Shown: one piece after another, positions 54,244-62,837 of the stretch | Layout: the number at the start of each line of letters is the position of its first letter | How positions within the stretch are numbered: the first letter of the stretch is position 1 | Source: Pseudogracilibacillus sp037072025 | GTDB taxonomy: Bacteria > Bacillota > Bacilli > Bacillales > Amphibacillaceae | Length of the DNA: 64,000 bases | Reading direction: 5' to 3' | Assembly (NCBI RefSeq): GCF_037072025.1 | Contig: NZ_JAXHDD010000006.1 | Location: 62,001-126,000 of the forward strand | Position numbers and translations under genes: made by a program | Notes under the pieces: generated by a model | Seen by the model: only the letters and a program-made list of their open reading frames with translations | Database searches by the model: none | What the model was told of the DNA's origin: nothing

Positions 54244-55164
54244 TTGAATACGCAAATGATTCACAACGATAACGGGAAAATTAATATTATATTACGTGAG
54301 CAGAATAAAAATAGTACAAAAAAACAAACACCTTATATTTTAAAGAATAATCAAGAATTAAAAACAATTGATAATCATTTTTCATCTTTTGTTGGCTTAA
54401 AGCATTTTAAAGAAATTATTAAAGAAATATACGCTACAAGAGTAATGAATAGTAAAAGAGAGCAAATGGGTTTATCTGTTAATAAACAAGTGCTTCATAT
54501 GATTTTTAAAGGAAATCCAGGAACAGGTAAAACGACGATCGCCAGAGAATTAGGAAAAGTTTTATATAAATTAAATATCTTATCAAAAGGCCATTTTATT
54601 GAAGCGGAAAGAGCAGATTTAGTAGGGGAATATATTGGTCAAACAGCACAAAAAACGCGCAATTTAGTACAAAAAGCTTTAGGTGGTATATTATTTATAG
54701 ATGAAGCTTATTCCTTAGCTCGTGGTGGGCATAAAGATTTTGGTAGGGAAGCAATCGATACATTAGTGAAGCAAATGGAGGATCATCAAAATGATTTTCT
54801 CTTAATTTTAGCAGGTTATCCAGAGGAAATGAATCGTTTTTTATCTTTAAACCCTGGATTAAAATCCCGATTTCCTTTTCATATTCCTTTTCATGACTAT
54901 GGTTTGGATCAATTGATTGAAATTGCGATTCAAATGGCAGCTGAAAGAGAATATGAACTATCAGATAAAGCGATTTGGAAGCTTCGTGCACATTTAAGAG
55001 AACAAACTACTTACAATACTTCCCATTTTTCAAATGCAAGATATGTACGCAATGTTATTGAGAAAAGCATCCGTATGCAAGCAATCAGATTATTAAGTGT
55101 AAATGATTATACGATGAAAGATTTATTGGAATTAAAAGCGGAAGATATACAGTTTGAAAATTAA
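54244..55164 (+). CDS. spoVK: SpoVK, AAA+ sporulation ATPase
   Basis: The 306-residue CbxX/CfxQ-type AAA+ protein has Walker A KGNPGTGKTT, Walker B ILFIDEAYSL and the sensor/arginine-finger region ARYVRNVIEKSIR. In B. subtilis it is a mother-cell protein needed for spore maturation. TTG at 54244 with GAGGGGTGA upstream. It sits between hfq and hflX, as in several Bacillaceae. Confidence 0.9.
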   Translation: MNTQMIHNDNGKINIILREQNKNSTKKQTPYILKNNQELKTIDNHFSSFVGLKHFKEIIKEIYATRVMNSKREQMGLSVNKQVLHMIFKGNPGTGKTTIARELGKVLYKLNILSKGHFIEAERADLVGEYIGQTAQKTRNLVQKALGGILFIDEAYSLARGGHKDFGREAIDTLVKQMEDHQNDFLLILAGYPEEMNRFLSLNPGLKSRFPFHIPFHDYGLDQLIEIAIQMAAEREYELSDKAIWKLRAHLREQTTYNTSHFSNARYVRNVIEKSIRMQAIRLLSVNDYTMKDLLELKAEDIQFEN

Positions 55165-55223
55165 TATCATAGTATAAAAAGACTATTATTAATTGCAATT
55201 TTATCTGAAAAGAGGGTTACTAT

Positions 55224-56471
55224 TTGGCAAATGAAAATGTTTTAATTATGGCTGTTAAAAAAAGTACGGAGACGGACTATCATTTTGAATCTTCTGTAGC
55301 AGAATTAAAATCGTTATGTCATACGGCTGGCGGGAGAGTAAAAGAAGTAGTAGTTCAAAACCGAGAACAAATTCATTCTTCTACTTATGTAGGGCAAGGA
55401 AAAATAGAAGAAATTAAACAACTTATTTTAGCAAATGATATCGAACTTGTTATTAGCAATAATGAACTATCTCCCGGACAGTTACGTAATTTAAATGATT
55501 ATTTCGGAGTTCGTGTAATTGACCGTAGCCAACTCATTTTAGATATATTTGCCAGCAGAGCAAAAACAAAAGAAGGACAACTCCAAGTAGAGCTCGCACA
55601 ATTACAGTATATGTTACCAAGGTTGCATGGAATGGGGTTAGTTTTATCCCGATTAGGTGGTGGAATCGGTACAAGAGGCCCGGGTGAGACAAAATTGGAG
55701 ACGGATCAACGACATATCCGGAGACGTATTGATGAAATTAAAAGACGTTTAAAAGATGTTGTAAAGCAAAGAGAACAGTACCGCAAAAGAAGAAAGTTAA
55801 ATAAAGTATTTCAAATTGCAATTGTAGGTTACACAAATGCAGGAAAATCAACTCTTTTTAACCGTTTAACAAATGAATCAGCTTTAGAAGAAGATTTATT
55901 ATTCGCTACACTTGATCCATTAACGAGGAAAATTCATTTACCATCAGGTTTTCAATGTCTGATCACGGATACAGTAGGGTTTTTACAAGATTTACCTACT
56001 TCTTTAATAGCCGCTTTTAAGTCTACTTTAGAAGAAGTAACAGAGGCTGATTTTTTACTCCATGTTGTAGATGCATCTCACGAAGGTAACGAACAGCATC
56101 AGAAAACAGTTAAGGAAATTCTTCATGAACTTGATGCTGATCAAATTCCAATGTTAACTTTGTACAATAAAGCAGATTTACTTCATGACGACTTTTTTGC
56201 TACTCAGCATCCGTATATGGTAATGAGTGCATATAAAAAATCAGATCGCGAAAATTTATTAATAAAGATAGAGGAGATATTAAAACAAGAGTGGATATAT
56301 TATTCATTATCCCTTTCACCTGCTGATGGAAGGGTAATGAATCAATTTGGAATACAATCAATCGTGACAAAAAAACAATATAATGAAGAAACGAATATGT
56401 ATGATGTAGAAGGGTTTATCCGCGAAGACCACCCTTTATTGGCATATTGTAAAGGAGCAGAAGATAAATAA
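55224..56471 (+). CDS. hflX: HflX, ribosome-associated GTPase
   Basis: The 415-residue GTPase has the HflX N-terminal domain (about 1-180) ending with the glycine-rich GGGIGTRGPGETKLE, then G1 VGYTNAGKST, G3 DTVGF and G4 NKAD. It splits stalled ribosomes, including after heat stress. TTG start after AGAGGG. The stop is directly followed by the ynbB start. Confidence 0.95.
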   Translation: MANENVLIMAVKKSTETDYHFESSVAELKSLCHTAGGRVKEVVVQNREQIHSSTYVGQGKIEEIKQLILANDIELVISNNELSPGQLRNLNDYFGVRVIDRSQLILDIFASRAKTKEGQLQVELAQLQYMLPRLHGMGLVLSRLGGGIGTRGPGETKLETDQRHIRRRIDEIKRRLKDVVKQREQYRKRRKLNKVFQIAIVGYTNAGKSTLFNRLTNESALEEDLLFATLDPLTRKIHLPSGFQCLITDTVGFLQDLPTSLIAAFKSTLEEVTEADFLLHVVDASHEGNEQHQKTVKEILHELDADQIPMLTLYNKADLLHDDFFATQHPYMVMSAYKKSDRENLLIKIEEILKQEWIYYSLSLSPADGRVMNQFGIQSIVTKKQYNEETNMYDVEGFIREDHPLLAYCKGAEDK

Positions 56472-57749
56472 ATGCTAAACAATTTAGTACTACAAGCTGA
56501 AACAGACTGTGCGACAATTTTTGATCAAGTAAATAAAATGGTTGAAGGAAACCAGAAACGCGTGCTTGATGCCTTTAAGTCTGAACAAATTGGTGATTAC
56601 CATTTTAATTCAACGGATGGTTACGGTTATGATGACAGTGGACGTGATGGACTGGAAGCGATCTATGCCAGCGTATTTGGAGGTGAAGATGCACTTGTTA
56701 GACCGCAAATAGTATCAGGAACTCATGCGATTGCAACAACTTTATTTTCCTTATTATACCCTGGTGATGAATTACTGTATATTACAGGAAGTCCATATGA
56801 TACGTTAGAAGAAGTTATCGGAAAAAGAGCGAACAGTCCAGGATCATTAAAAGATTATCAAATATCTTATCAGGAGGTTGCTTTATTAAATGATGGTTCA
56901 ATAGATTATAATGGTATTAAATCAGCGATTAATAAAAAAACAAAAGTAATCGGCATTCAACGTTCCAAAGGGTATGAAGATAGACCATCTTTTACAATTG
57001 CTGAAATTGAAAAAATGGTTTCGTATGTAAAACAAATTAATCAAGATTTAATTGTCTTTGTTGATAATTGTTATGGGGAATTTGTTGAAGAGAAAGAACC
57101 TCTCCATGTTGGAGCCGACATAATCGCTGGGTCTTTAATTAAAAATCCCGGTGGTGGGCTTGTACGTGCAGGAGGATATATAGTTGGAAAAGAGGAATTA
57201 GTATTAAAGGCTGCAAACAGATTAACAGCTCCGGGACTTGGAAAAGAAGCAGGAGCAACCTTACAAATGTTACAGGAAATGTACCAAGGTTTTTTTCTCG
57301 CACCTCATATTGTTGGTGAAGCACTTAAAGGTGCAATCTTCACATCTCGCTTACTTGATTTACTTGGAATTAAATCTACTCCATTTTTCAATGAGAAAAG
57401 AACAGATATCATCCAAACCATTACATTTGGAAATGAAGAATCAATGATTGCTTTTTGCCAAGCCATTCAAGAAAATTCTCCGATTAATTCATATGTAGCA
57501 CCTTATCCAAGTGAAATGCCTGGATATGACGAAAAAGTAATTATGGCTGCTGGTACATTTATTCAAGGATCTAGTATTGAATTGTCGATAGACGGCCCAA
57601 TAAAACCTCCTTTTATTGCTTTCATGCAGGGAGGATTAACCTATGCACATGTGAAGATTGCAATTACGGAAACCATAAAAAAATTGATCGAAAAAGACCA
57701 ACTTGAATTCTCGAAAGAACTTGTAAAAGATGTTCAGAAAATCCGGTGA
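56472..57749 (+). CDS. ynbB: YnbB, methionine gamma-lyase-family PLP enzyme
   Basis: The 425-residue fold-type I PLP enzyme is related to cystathionine/methionine lyases; older annotations link it to aluminium resistance. The cofactor lysine is in AGSLIKNPGGG and the active-site region SGTHAIATTLFS is present. The last six or so codons and the TGA come from element B3 (text of the B-family left end begins at 57729), so the native C-terminus was probably replaced. In B. subtilis glnRA follows; here it does not. Confidence 0.9.
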   Translation: MLNNLVLQAETDCATIFDQVNKMVEGNQKRVLDAFKSEQIGDYHFNSTDGYGYDDSGRDGLEAIYASVFGGEDALVRPQIVSGTHAIATTLFSLLYPGDELLYITGSPYDTLEEVIGKRANSPGSLKDYQISYQEVALLNDGSIDYNGIKSAINKKTKVIGIQRSKGYEDRPSFTIAEIEKMVSYVKQINQDLIVFVDNCYGEFVEEKEPLHVGADIIAGSLIKNPGGGLVRAGGYIVGKEELVLKAANRLTAPGLGKEAGATLQMLQEMYQGFFLAPHIVGEALKGAIFTSRLLDLLGIKSTPFFNEKRTDIIQTITFGNEESMIAFCQAIQENSPINSYVAPYPSEMPGYDEKVIMAAGTFIQGSSIELSIDGPIKPPFIAFMQGGLTYAHVKIAITETIKKLIEKDQLEFSKELVKDVQKIR

Positions 57750-58100
57750 AAATGACAATTTGCATAGGTGGAAATTCTGCTAAAAAACCCCACGTCCTGT
57801 TGTGGGCAACGCAGAAGTCGCCACTTAAGGTTGTTAACTTGATTTTGCCACTTCTTGGAAAAACAATCAACTTTTCCAGCGCAAAAGAGCTTCTGCTCGT
57901 ATTAACTGCATACACTCCGCAATTCAAAGCTACGGCGTCTCAAACTGCGACGTACAGGAGACGTCTCTAGTGTCGATGACGTCAGAGGTCAGAGGACGTG
58001 ACGTCATCGACCGGAGCATAGGATGTACTAGTATCGGCATTACTGAAAAACGCACATATCACTCCTAGACGACCTCAATCCTTTTCATCTGAACACGCAC
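57729..58100. repeat. Element B3: larger B-family element fused to the ynbB end
   Basis: The left end TGTTCAGAAAATCCGGTGAA is the B-family left end; the right end CTTTTCATCTGAACACGCAC is its inverse. At about 370 bases it is longer than B1 and B2 and carries different internal sequence, including a perfect 13-bp inverted repeat GTCGATGACGTCA (57972-57984) and TGACGTCATCGAC (57999-58011). No gene is visible; a 74-codon frame inside is rejected. Confidence 0.7.
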
Positions 58101-58115
58101 TAAAATAGTAATTTT

Positions 58116-58146
58116 AAAAAGCTAGGGAATAATCTCTAGCTTTTTT
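58116..58146. terminator. Bidirectional terminator next to lexA
   Basis: AAAAAGCTAG and CTAGCTTTTTT with a short loop; T runs on both strands. It ends lexA on the minus strand. Confidence 0.85.
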
Positions 58147-58154
58147 CATGATAA

Positions 58155-58772
58155 TTAAAAATTACGGTATAATCCAACGACTTTACCTAATATGGAAACG
58201 TACTTTAAACGGATCGGCTCCATCGTATCATTTTCAGGTTGGAGACGAATATGATCGCTTTCCTTAAAAAATCGTTTAACAGTTGCCTCATCTTCATCGG
58301 TCATTGCTACTACTATATCACCGTTTTCTGCGGTAGTTTGTTGTTTAACAATTACTCGGTCACCGTTAAGAATGCCAGCATTGATCATGCTTTCCCCTTC
58401 AATTTCAAGCACGAATAAATTGTCGCTTTGGTGTGCAATAGAACTGGGAACAGGGGTGTATTCTTCAATATTTTCAATTGCAGTTATTGGCGACCCAGCG
58501 GTTACTTTACCAATTACCGGCGCATATCTTGCAGCATCTTTTACTATATGATTATCGGACTGGTCTAATATTTCAATTGCCCGAGGTTTTGTCGGGTCTC
58601 GTCTTATGTATCCTTTATTTTCAATTCGTTCTAGATGACCATGCACAGTGGAACTTGAAGCAAGTCCAACCGCTTTTGCAATTTCTCGTACAGAAGGTGG
58701 ATAACCTTTTGTTTCTACTTCATTTTTAATAAAATCAAATATCATTTGTTGTCTTTCAGAGAGTTTCTTCAA
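58155..58772 (-). CDS. lexA: LexA, SOS repressor
   Basis: The 205-residue repressor has an N-terminal winged helix (about 1-65, YPPSVREIAKAVGLASSSTV) and a self-cleavage peptidase domain with cleavage site Ala92-Gly93 in KVTAGSP, Ser128 in EGESM and Lys166 in ATVKRFF. TTG at 58772 with GAGGTG upstream gives exactly the length of B. subtilis LexA; an upstream frame adds five atypical residues. A LexA box lies upstream, so it is autoregulated. The divergent gene is ynzC. Confidence 0.95.
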   Translation of the reverse strand: MKKLSERQQMIFDFIKNEVETKGYPPSVREIAKAVGLASSSTVHGHLERIENKGYIRRDPTKPRAIEILDQSDNHIVKDAARYAPVIGKVTAGSPITAIENIEEYTPVPSSIAHQSDNLFVLEIEGESMINAGILNGDRVIVKQQTTAENGDIVVAMTDEDEATVKRFFKESDHIRLQPENDTMEPIRLKYVSILGKVVGLYRNF

Positions 58773-58829
58773 TAGGGAGCACCTCACTTTTTCTTATTAC
58801 TCTTATAGTACCATTTCAGTGATAAAAGT

Positions 58830-58843
58830 CAAACATAAGTTCC
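58830..58843 (-). promoter_or_regulatory. LexA box in the lexA promoter region
   Basis: GGAACTTATGTTTG on the minus strand matches the Bacillus LexA consensus (CGAACATATGTTCG) at 11 of 14 positions, about 60 bases upstream of the lexA start. Confidence 0.65.
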
Positions 58844-58979
58844 CTGTTTAGGCTTATAAATGTTTAAACTTGAAAGAGTTATCTCTAAAGCATAATATAG
58901 AAGAGTATGTAGATTTCGTTTAATTTTTTACTAATTTTAAAAAATTAAGTACAATAGTAGTAATGAGGTGATCATGATG

Positions 58980-59210
58980 ATGTCAAAAGAAAAATTAAAC
59001 CGAATTAATTACCTCGCAAATAAATCAAAAGCAGAAGGACTTACAGATAAAGAACAAAAAGAACAAAAAGAACTTAGAGAGGAATATCTCCATAATATTA
59101 GACAGTCTTTTACAAATCAAATAAGTAATTTAACTGTTATTGATCCAGAAGGACAAGATGTTACACCTGAAAAAGTAAAGAAATTAAAAAAGAATAAAAA
59201 ATTTAAATAA
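58980..59210 (+). CDS. ynzC: YnzC, DUF896 protein
   Basis: The 76-residue soluble protein has the family pattern RINYLANKSKAEGLTDKE, then EYLHNIRQSFTNQ and DPEGQDVTPEK. Its function is unknown; in B. subtilis it is in the SOS operon yneA-yneB-ynzC. Here it alone faces lexA. Three ATG codons in a row (58974-58982) give alternative starts; the last is eight bases from GAGGTGA. Confidence 0.9.
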   Translation: MSKEKLNRINYLANKSKAEGLTDKEQKEQKELREEYLHNIRQSFTNQISNLTVIDPEGQDVTPEKVKKLKKNKKFK

Positions 59211-59235
59211 ATTTATTACTTGAAAGGAAGATAGC

Positions 59236-61236
59236 ATGTTATCACAAATTGAACAAAAAGCAATTAATACTATTCGTACATTATCCATTGATGCAATTGA
59301 AAGAGCAAATTCAGGTCATCCAGGTTTACCGATGGGTGCGGCTCCGATGACTTATTCGTTATTTACCGATTTTATGAACCACAATCCCAAAAATTCAAAG
59401 TGGTTTAACCGTGATCGTTTTGTTCTTTCAGCAGGTCATGGTTCTATGCTATTATATAGTCTTCTTCATTTGTCAGGATATGATGTCACTATAGAAGATC
59501 TTAAAAGTTTCCGTCAATTTAAATCAAGAACTCCAGGACATCCAGAAGTTTTAGATACAGATGGAGTGGAGGCAACAACAGGTCCTTTAGGACAAGGTGT
59601 CGCAATGGCTGTAGGAATGGCTATGGCAGAAGCTCATCTTGCTGCAAAATATAATAAAGATGGTTATAATATTATCGATCATTATACATATTCATTAGTT
59701 GGTGATGGAGATATAATGGAAGGTATCTCTCACGAAGCAGCCTCTTTAGCTGGTCACTTAGGTTTAGGAAAATTAATTGTACTTTACGACTCTAATGATA
59801 TTTCTTTGGATGGAGATTTAGACCGTTCATTTTCTGATAATACACAAAAACGATTTGAAGCTTATAACTGGGAAGTAATCCGTGTTGAAGACGGTAATGA
59901 CCTTGCCGAAATTAGAAAGGCAATAACAAAAGCCAAAGAAAATACGGAGCAACCAACATTAATAGAAGTAAAAACAATTATCGGATATGGTTCACCGAAT
60001 AAATCAAATTCATCAGCCTCTCACGGAGCACCACTAGGAGCAGAAGAAGTTAAACTAACAAAAGAATATTATAAATGGGAACATGATGAATTTTATGTAG
60101 ATACAGATGTATACAATAATTTTGAAGAAAAAGTAGTTAAAAAAGGTGCGCAATTAGAAGAAGAATGGAATAAATTATTTAATGAATATAAACATAATTA
60201 TCCTGAACTTGCCACCGACCTTGAACTAGCAATAAACAATAAGTTACCAGAGGATTGGGATAAAAATCTACCTCGTTATGAAGTTGGAAAAGATAAACTT
60301 GCTACTAGAGTAGCTTCAAGTGATGCTATTAATGCACTCGCAACGTCAACTCCAAATTTATTTGGTGGTAGTGCTGACTTAGCAAGTTCAAATAATACGA
60401 TGATTAAAGATGACGGTGACTTTACGAAAGCAAGCTATACTGGTAGAAATATATGGTTTGGTGTTCGTGAATTTGCTATGGGTGCAGCATTAAATGGAAT
60501 GGCTTTACACGGTGGTTTAAAAGTTTATGGCGGAACATTTTTCGTATTTAGTGACTATTTACGTGCTGCCATTCGATTATCTGCCATTATGAATACACCG
60601 GTTACTTATGTGTTTACACATGATTCAATTGCTGTTGGAGAAGATGGACCGACACATGAACCTGTTGAACAATTAGCATCACTTCGAGCGATGCCTAATT
60701 TATCAGTAATCCGTCCGGCTGATGGAAATGAGACACAAGCAGCTTGGCGGTTAGCATTAGAATCAAAAGACAAACCTACTGCACTTGTTCTAACACGTCA
60801 GGGCTTACCAACACTTCCAAACACTGGTAATACAGCTTATGAAGGTGTAAGCAGAGGAGCTTATGTAATTTCTGATGCTAAAAATGAGCCTGAGGCAATT
60901 TTACTTGCTACAGGTTCTGAAGTCAGTTTGGCTATAGAAGCCCAAAAAGCTTTATTGGACAAGAATATTGATGTAAGGGTAGTAAGTATTCCTTCATGGG
61001 ATCGTTTTGAATCACAGGATGAAACATATAAAAACAAAGTAATACCTTCACATATTAAAAAGAGAGTTGCAATTGAAATGGCTTCTTCATTTGGTTGGGA
61101 ACGATATGCAGGTGACGAAGGCAAAATTATTGCAGTTGACAAGTTCGGTGCCTCAGGAAAAGGTGACGTTGTTGTAAAAGAATATGGTTTTACAATTGAG
61201 AATGTTGTGAGACACGTAGAAGATTTATTGAAGTAA
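59236..61236 (+). CDS. tkt: Transketolase
   Basis: The 666-residue thiamine-diphosphate enzyme of the pentose phosphate pathway has the TPP motif VGDGDIMEGISHEAASLAGH, the phosphate-binding text FVLSAGHGSMLLY, and DSIAVGEDGPTHEPVEQL in the pyrimidine domain. It begins 25 bases after ynzC with AAAGGAAG. Length and order (lexA-ynzC-tkt-yneF) follow B. subtilis. Confidence 0.97.
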   Translation: MLSQIEQKAINTIRTLSIDAIERANSGHPGLPMGAAPMTYSLFTDFMNHNPKNSKWFNRDRFVLSAGHGSMLLYSLLHLSGYDVTIEDLKSFRQFKSRTPGHPEVLDTDGVEATTGPLGQGVAMAVGMAMAEAHLAAKYNKDGYNIIDHYTYSLVGDGDIMEGISHEAASLAGHLGLGKLIVLYDSNDISLDGDLDRSFSDNTQKRFEAYNWEVIRVEDGNDLAEIRKAITKAKENTEQPTLIEVKTIIGYGSPNKSNSSASHGAPLGAEEVKLTKEYYKWEHDEFYVDTDVYNNFEEKVVKKGAQLEEEWNKLFNEYKHNYPELATDLELAINNKLPEDWDKNLPRYEVGKDKLATRVASSDAINALATSTPNLFGGSADLASSNNTMIKDDGDFTKASYTGRNIWFGVREFAMGAALNGMALHGGLKVYGGTFFVFSDYLRAAIRLSAIMNTPVTYVFTHDSIAVGEDGPTHEPVEQLASLRAMPNLSVIRPADGNETQAAWRLALESKDKPTALVLTRQGLPTLPNTGNTAYEGVSRGAYVISDAKNEPEAILLATGSEVSLAIEAQKALLDKNIDVRVVSIPSWDRFESQDETYKNKVIPSHIKKRVAIEMASSFGWERYAGDEGKIIAVDKFGASGKGDVVVKEYGFTIENVVRHVEDLLK

Positions 61237-61244
61237 CCTTATGT

Positions 61245-61273
61245 TTGTCTAATTATACCGAATTGTTTATACT
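61245..61273 (+). promoter_or_regulatory. Sigma-A promoter of yneF
   Basis: TTGTCT (61245-61250), 17 bases, TATACT (61268-61273), 50 bases before yneF. Confidence 0.65.
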
Positions 61274-61322
61274 GTAAAAGGAAATAGTTAAGGTTGCATT
61301 TTATTAAGGAGGAAATTGTTTC

Positions 61323-61547
61323 ATGTCGACAATATGGGTAGTGCTTATTGCTCTCTTGGCACTGATAGCAGGAGTTGCTCTCGGATTTTTTATTGCTAGA
61401 AAATATATGATGAACTATTTGAAAAAGAATCCACCAATTAATGAACAAATGTTACGTACGCTAATGATGCAGATGGGGCAAAAGCCATCACAGAAAAAAA
61501 TTAATCAAATGATGCGTGCAATGAACAATCAAATGGATAAAAAATAA
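61323..61547 (+). CDS. yneF: YneF, UPF0154 membrane protein
   Basis: The 74-residue protein has one N-terminal membrane helix (about residues 4-25) followed by RKYMMNYLKKNPPINEQM and a basic, Met/Gln-rich tail. Its function is unknown. AAGGAGG precedes the ATG. It is the last backbone gene before the integrated island. Confidence 0.92.
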   Translation: MSTIWVVLIALLALIAGVALGFFIARKYMMNYLKKNPPINEQMLRTLMMQMGQKPSQKKINQMMRAMNNQMDKK

Positions 61548-61747
61548 GGAAATTAAAGCCTGTTATATCAACGTTTGTAGGCAGTTATTTAAAATTAAAT
61601 AATACTAATTTCACATTCTTTTTTTGGAAATTGGTTAATCTCTCATCTATTTTCTGACAATTTAAATGTCATAATTTTAGATGATAAAAGAACAATACAC
61701 CTTTTTATAGGATAGTTTAATCGCTAACTTATAAGGAGGTGTTTTTT

Positions 61748-62660
61748 GTGTTGTTTTGGGACTGTGTCAGGGAGTATTATTACGTTTGTTATTCCCGAGA
61801 TTTTACAAAAAAAACGATGAAGAATTAAGAATCAGGAATACACACAATTAAAAAAGCATCTGGACAACTTAAACATTACAAAATTGGAAGATGTAACAAC
61901 AAAAGTATTACAGGAATATCACACCAACAAATTGGAACGAGGGTTAAAACCTACATCAATAGTTAGCACATCAAAACAGATTAAAGCATTTTTTAATTGG
62001 TGTTTATCTGAGGGTTACGTAAAAGAAAATCCAATGGATAAAGTACAGTTACCACGGGCGAGGAAACAAATATTAGAAGCTTTTACCTCAGAGGAGGTAT
62101 ATAGACTCATTGAGTGTTTTGGTTATAAAAACTATATAGAAGCAAGAAATAAGCTAATTATAGCAATTATGGCTGACACAGGAGTCAGAGTAACTGAGCT
62201 AACCAATATTAAAACAAAACATGTAGGATTGGATAAGATTTACATTTTGGGCAAAGGGCGCAAGGAACGTTATTTATCTATATCACCAGTGTTAAAAAGA
62301 ATAATGATTAGATATGAGCGATTAAAGAGCCAATATCTTGAGGACAAGATGGTTAAGGACGATTACTACATTCTAAATTATAAAGGTCATCAAATGAGTA
62401 ATACAGGCTTGTGGTTGGTTTGTAAAGAAGCAGAAAAAAGAACAGGAATTAAAGACGTGCATCCACACAAATTTAGACATTATTTTGCTTTAACGAGCCT
62501 AAAAGTTGGCAAGATTGATATTCATTCGTTAAGCCTTTTATTAGGTCATTCAGATATTAGCACAACAGAGATTTATCTCAGAACTTTTAGGAATGATGAC
62601 TTGTTAGATCAAGCTAAAAACAGTAGCCCACTGATGAATTTGCACAAAGACAAGAAGTAA
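61748..62660 (+). pseudogene. Tyrosine recombinase (integrase), frameshifted near the N-terminus
   Basis: A GTG at 61748 with a perfect AAGGAGGT starts a 26-codon frame (CVREYYYVCYSRDFTKKTMKN) that stops at TAA 61826-61828. The text continues in the next frame as KNQEYTQLKKHLDNL and runs to 62660. Removing one T near 61825 would join them. The catalytic part is intact: Arg in ADTGVRVTEL, His-x-x-Arg in HPHKFRHYFA, His in LGHSDIST and Tyr in TEIYLR. The downstream 258-codon frame from TTG 61884 has no ribosome site. A one-base error, a real mutation or recoding could explain this. Confidence 0.8.
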
Positions 62661-62673
62661 ACAAAATAAAAAT

Positions 62674-62703
62674 GCCCAGTTGGTGTCGAAGCACCACTGA
62701 GCG
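62674..62703. terminator. Hairpin after the integrase
   Basis: CAGTTGGTG and CACCACTG enclose TCGAAG. The T-rich tract (62660-62673 read on the minus strand) is on the left, so it suits minus-strand termination better than ending the integrase. Confidence 0.5.
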
Positions 62704-62805
62704 TTAGGTATGTTTAATAACCTATATCAATTACTTGTATTATAACATTTTAAAAATCTATATACAAGTGGTTTATTAAATGTACCTTCAATGTACCTTC
62801 AAGAA

Positions 62806-62817
62806 GAACATAAGTTC
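62806..62817 (+). promoter_or_regulatory. LexA-like box in the island
   Basis: GAACATAAGTTC is a perfect GAAC-N4-GTTC core of the Bacillus LexA operator and shares AACATAAGTTC with the box in front of lexA in this same window. It ends 20 bases before the start of the gene at 62838. Just before it lies an 11-base direct repeat ATGTACCTTCA (62780-62801). Confidence 0.55.
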
Positions 62818-62837
62818 TATTAATTGGAGGTATTTTC

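Noticed and set aside
57746..57970. 74-codon frame after ynbB
   Set aside because: Lies in element B3; basic, low-quality composition and no homology that I recognise.
61812..61828. Programmed slippage on the A8 tract as the cause of the integrase frame change
   Set aside because: A shift on the A8 tract would meet a TGA at 61818 in the new frame; the change has to occur after that codon.
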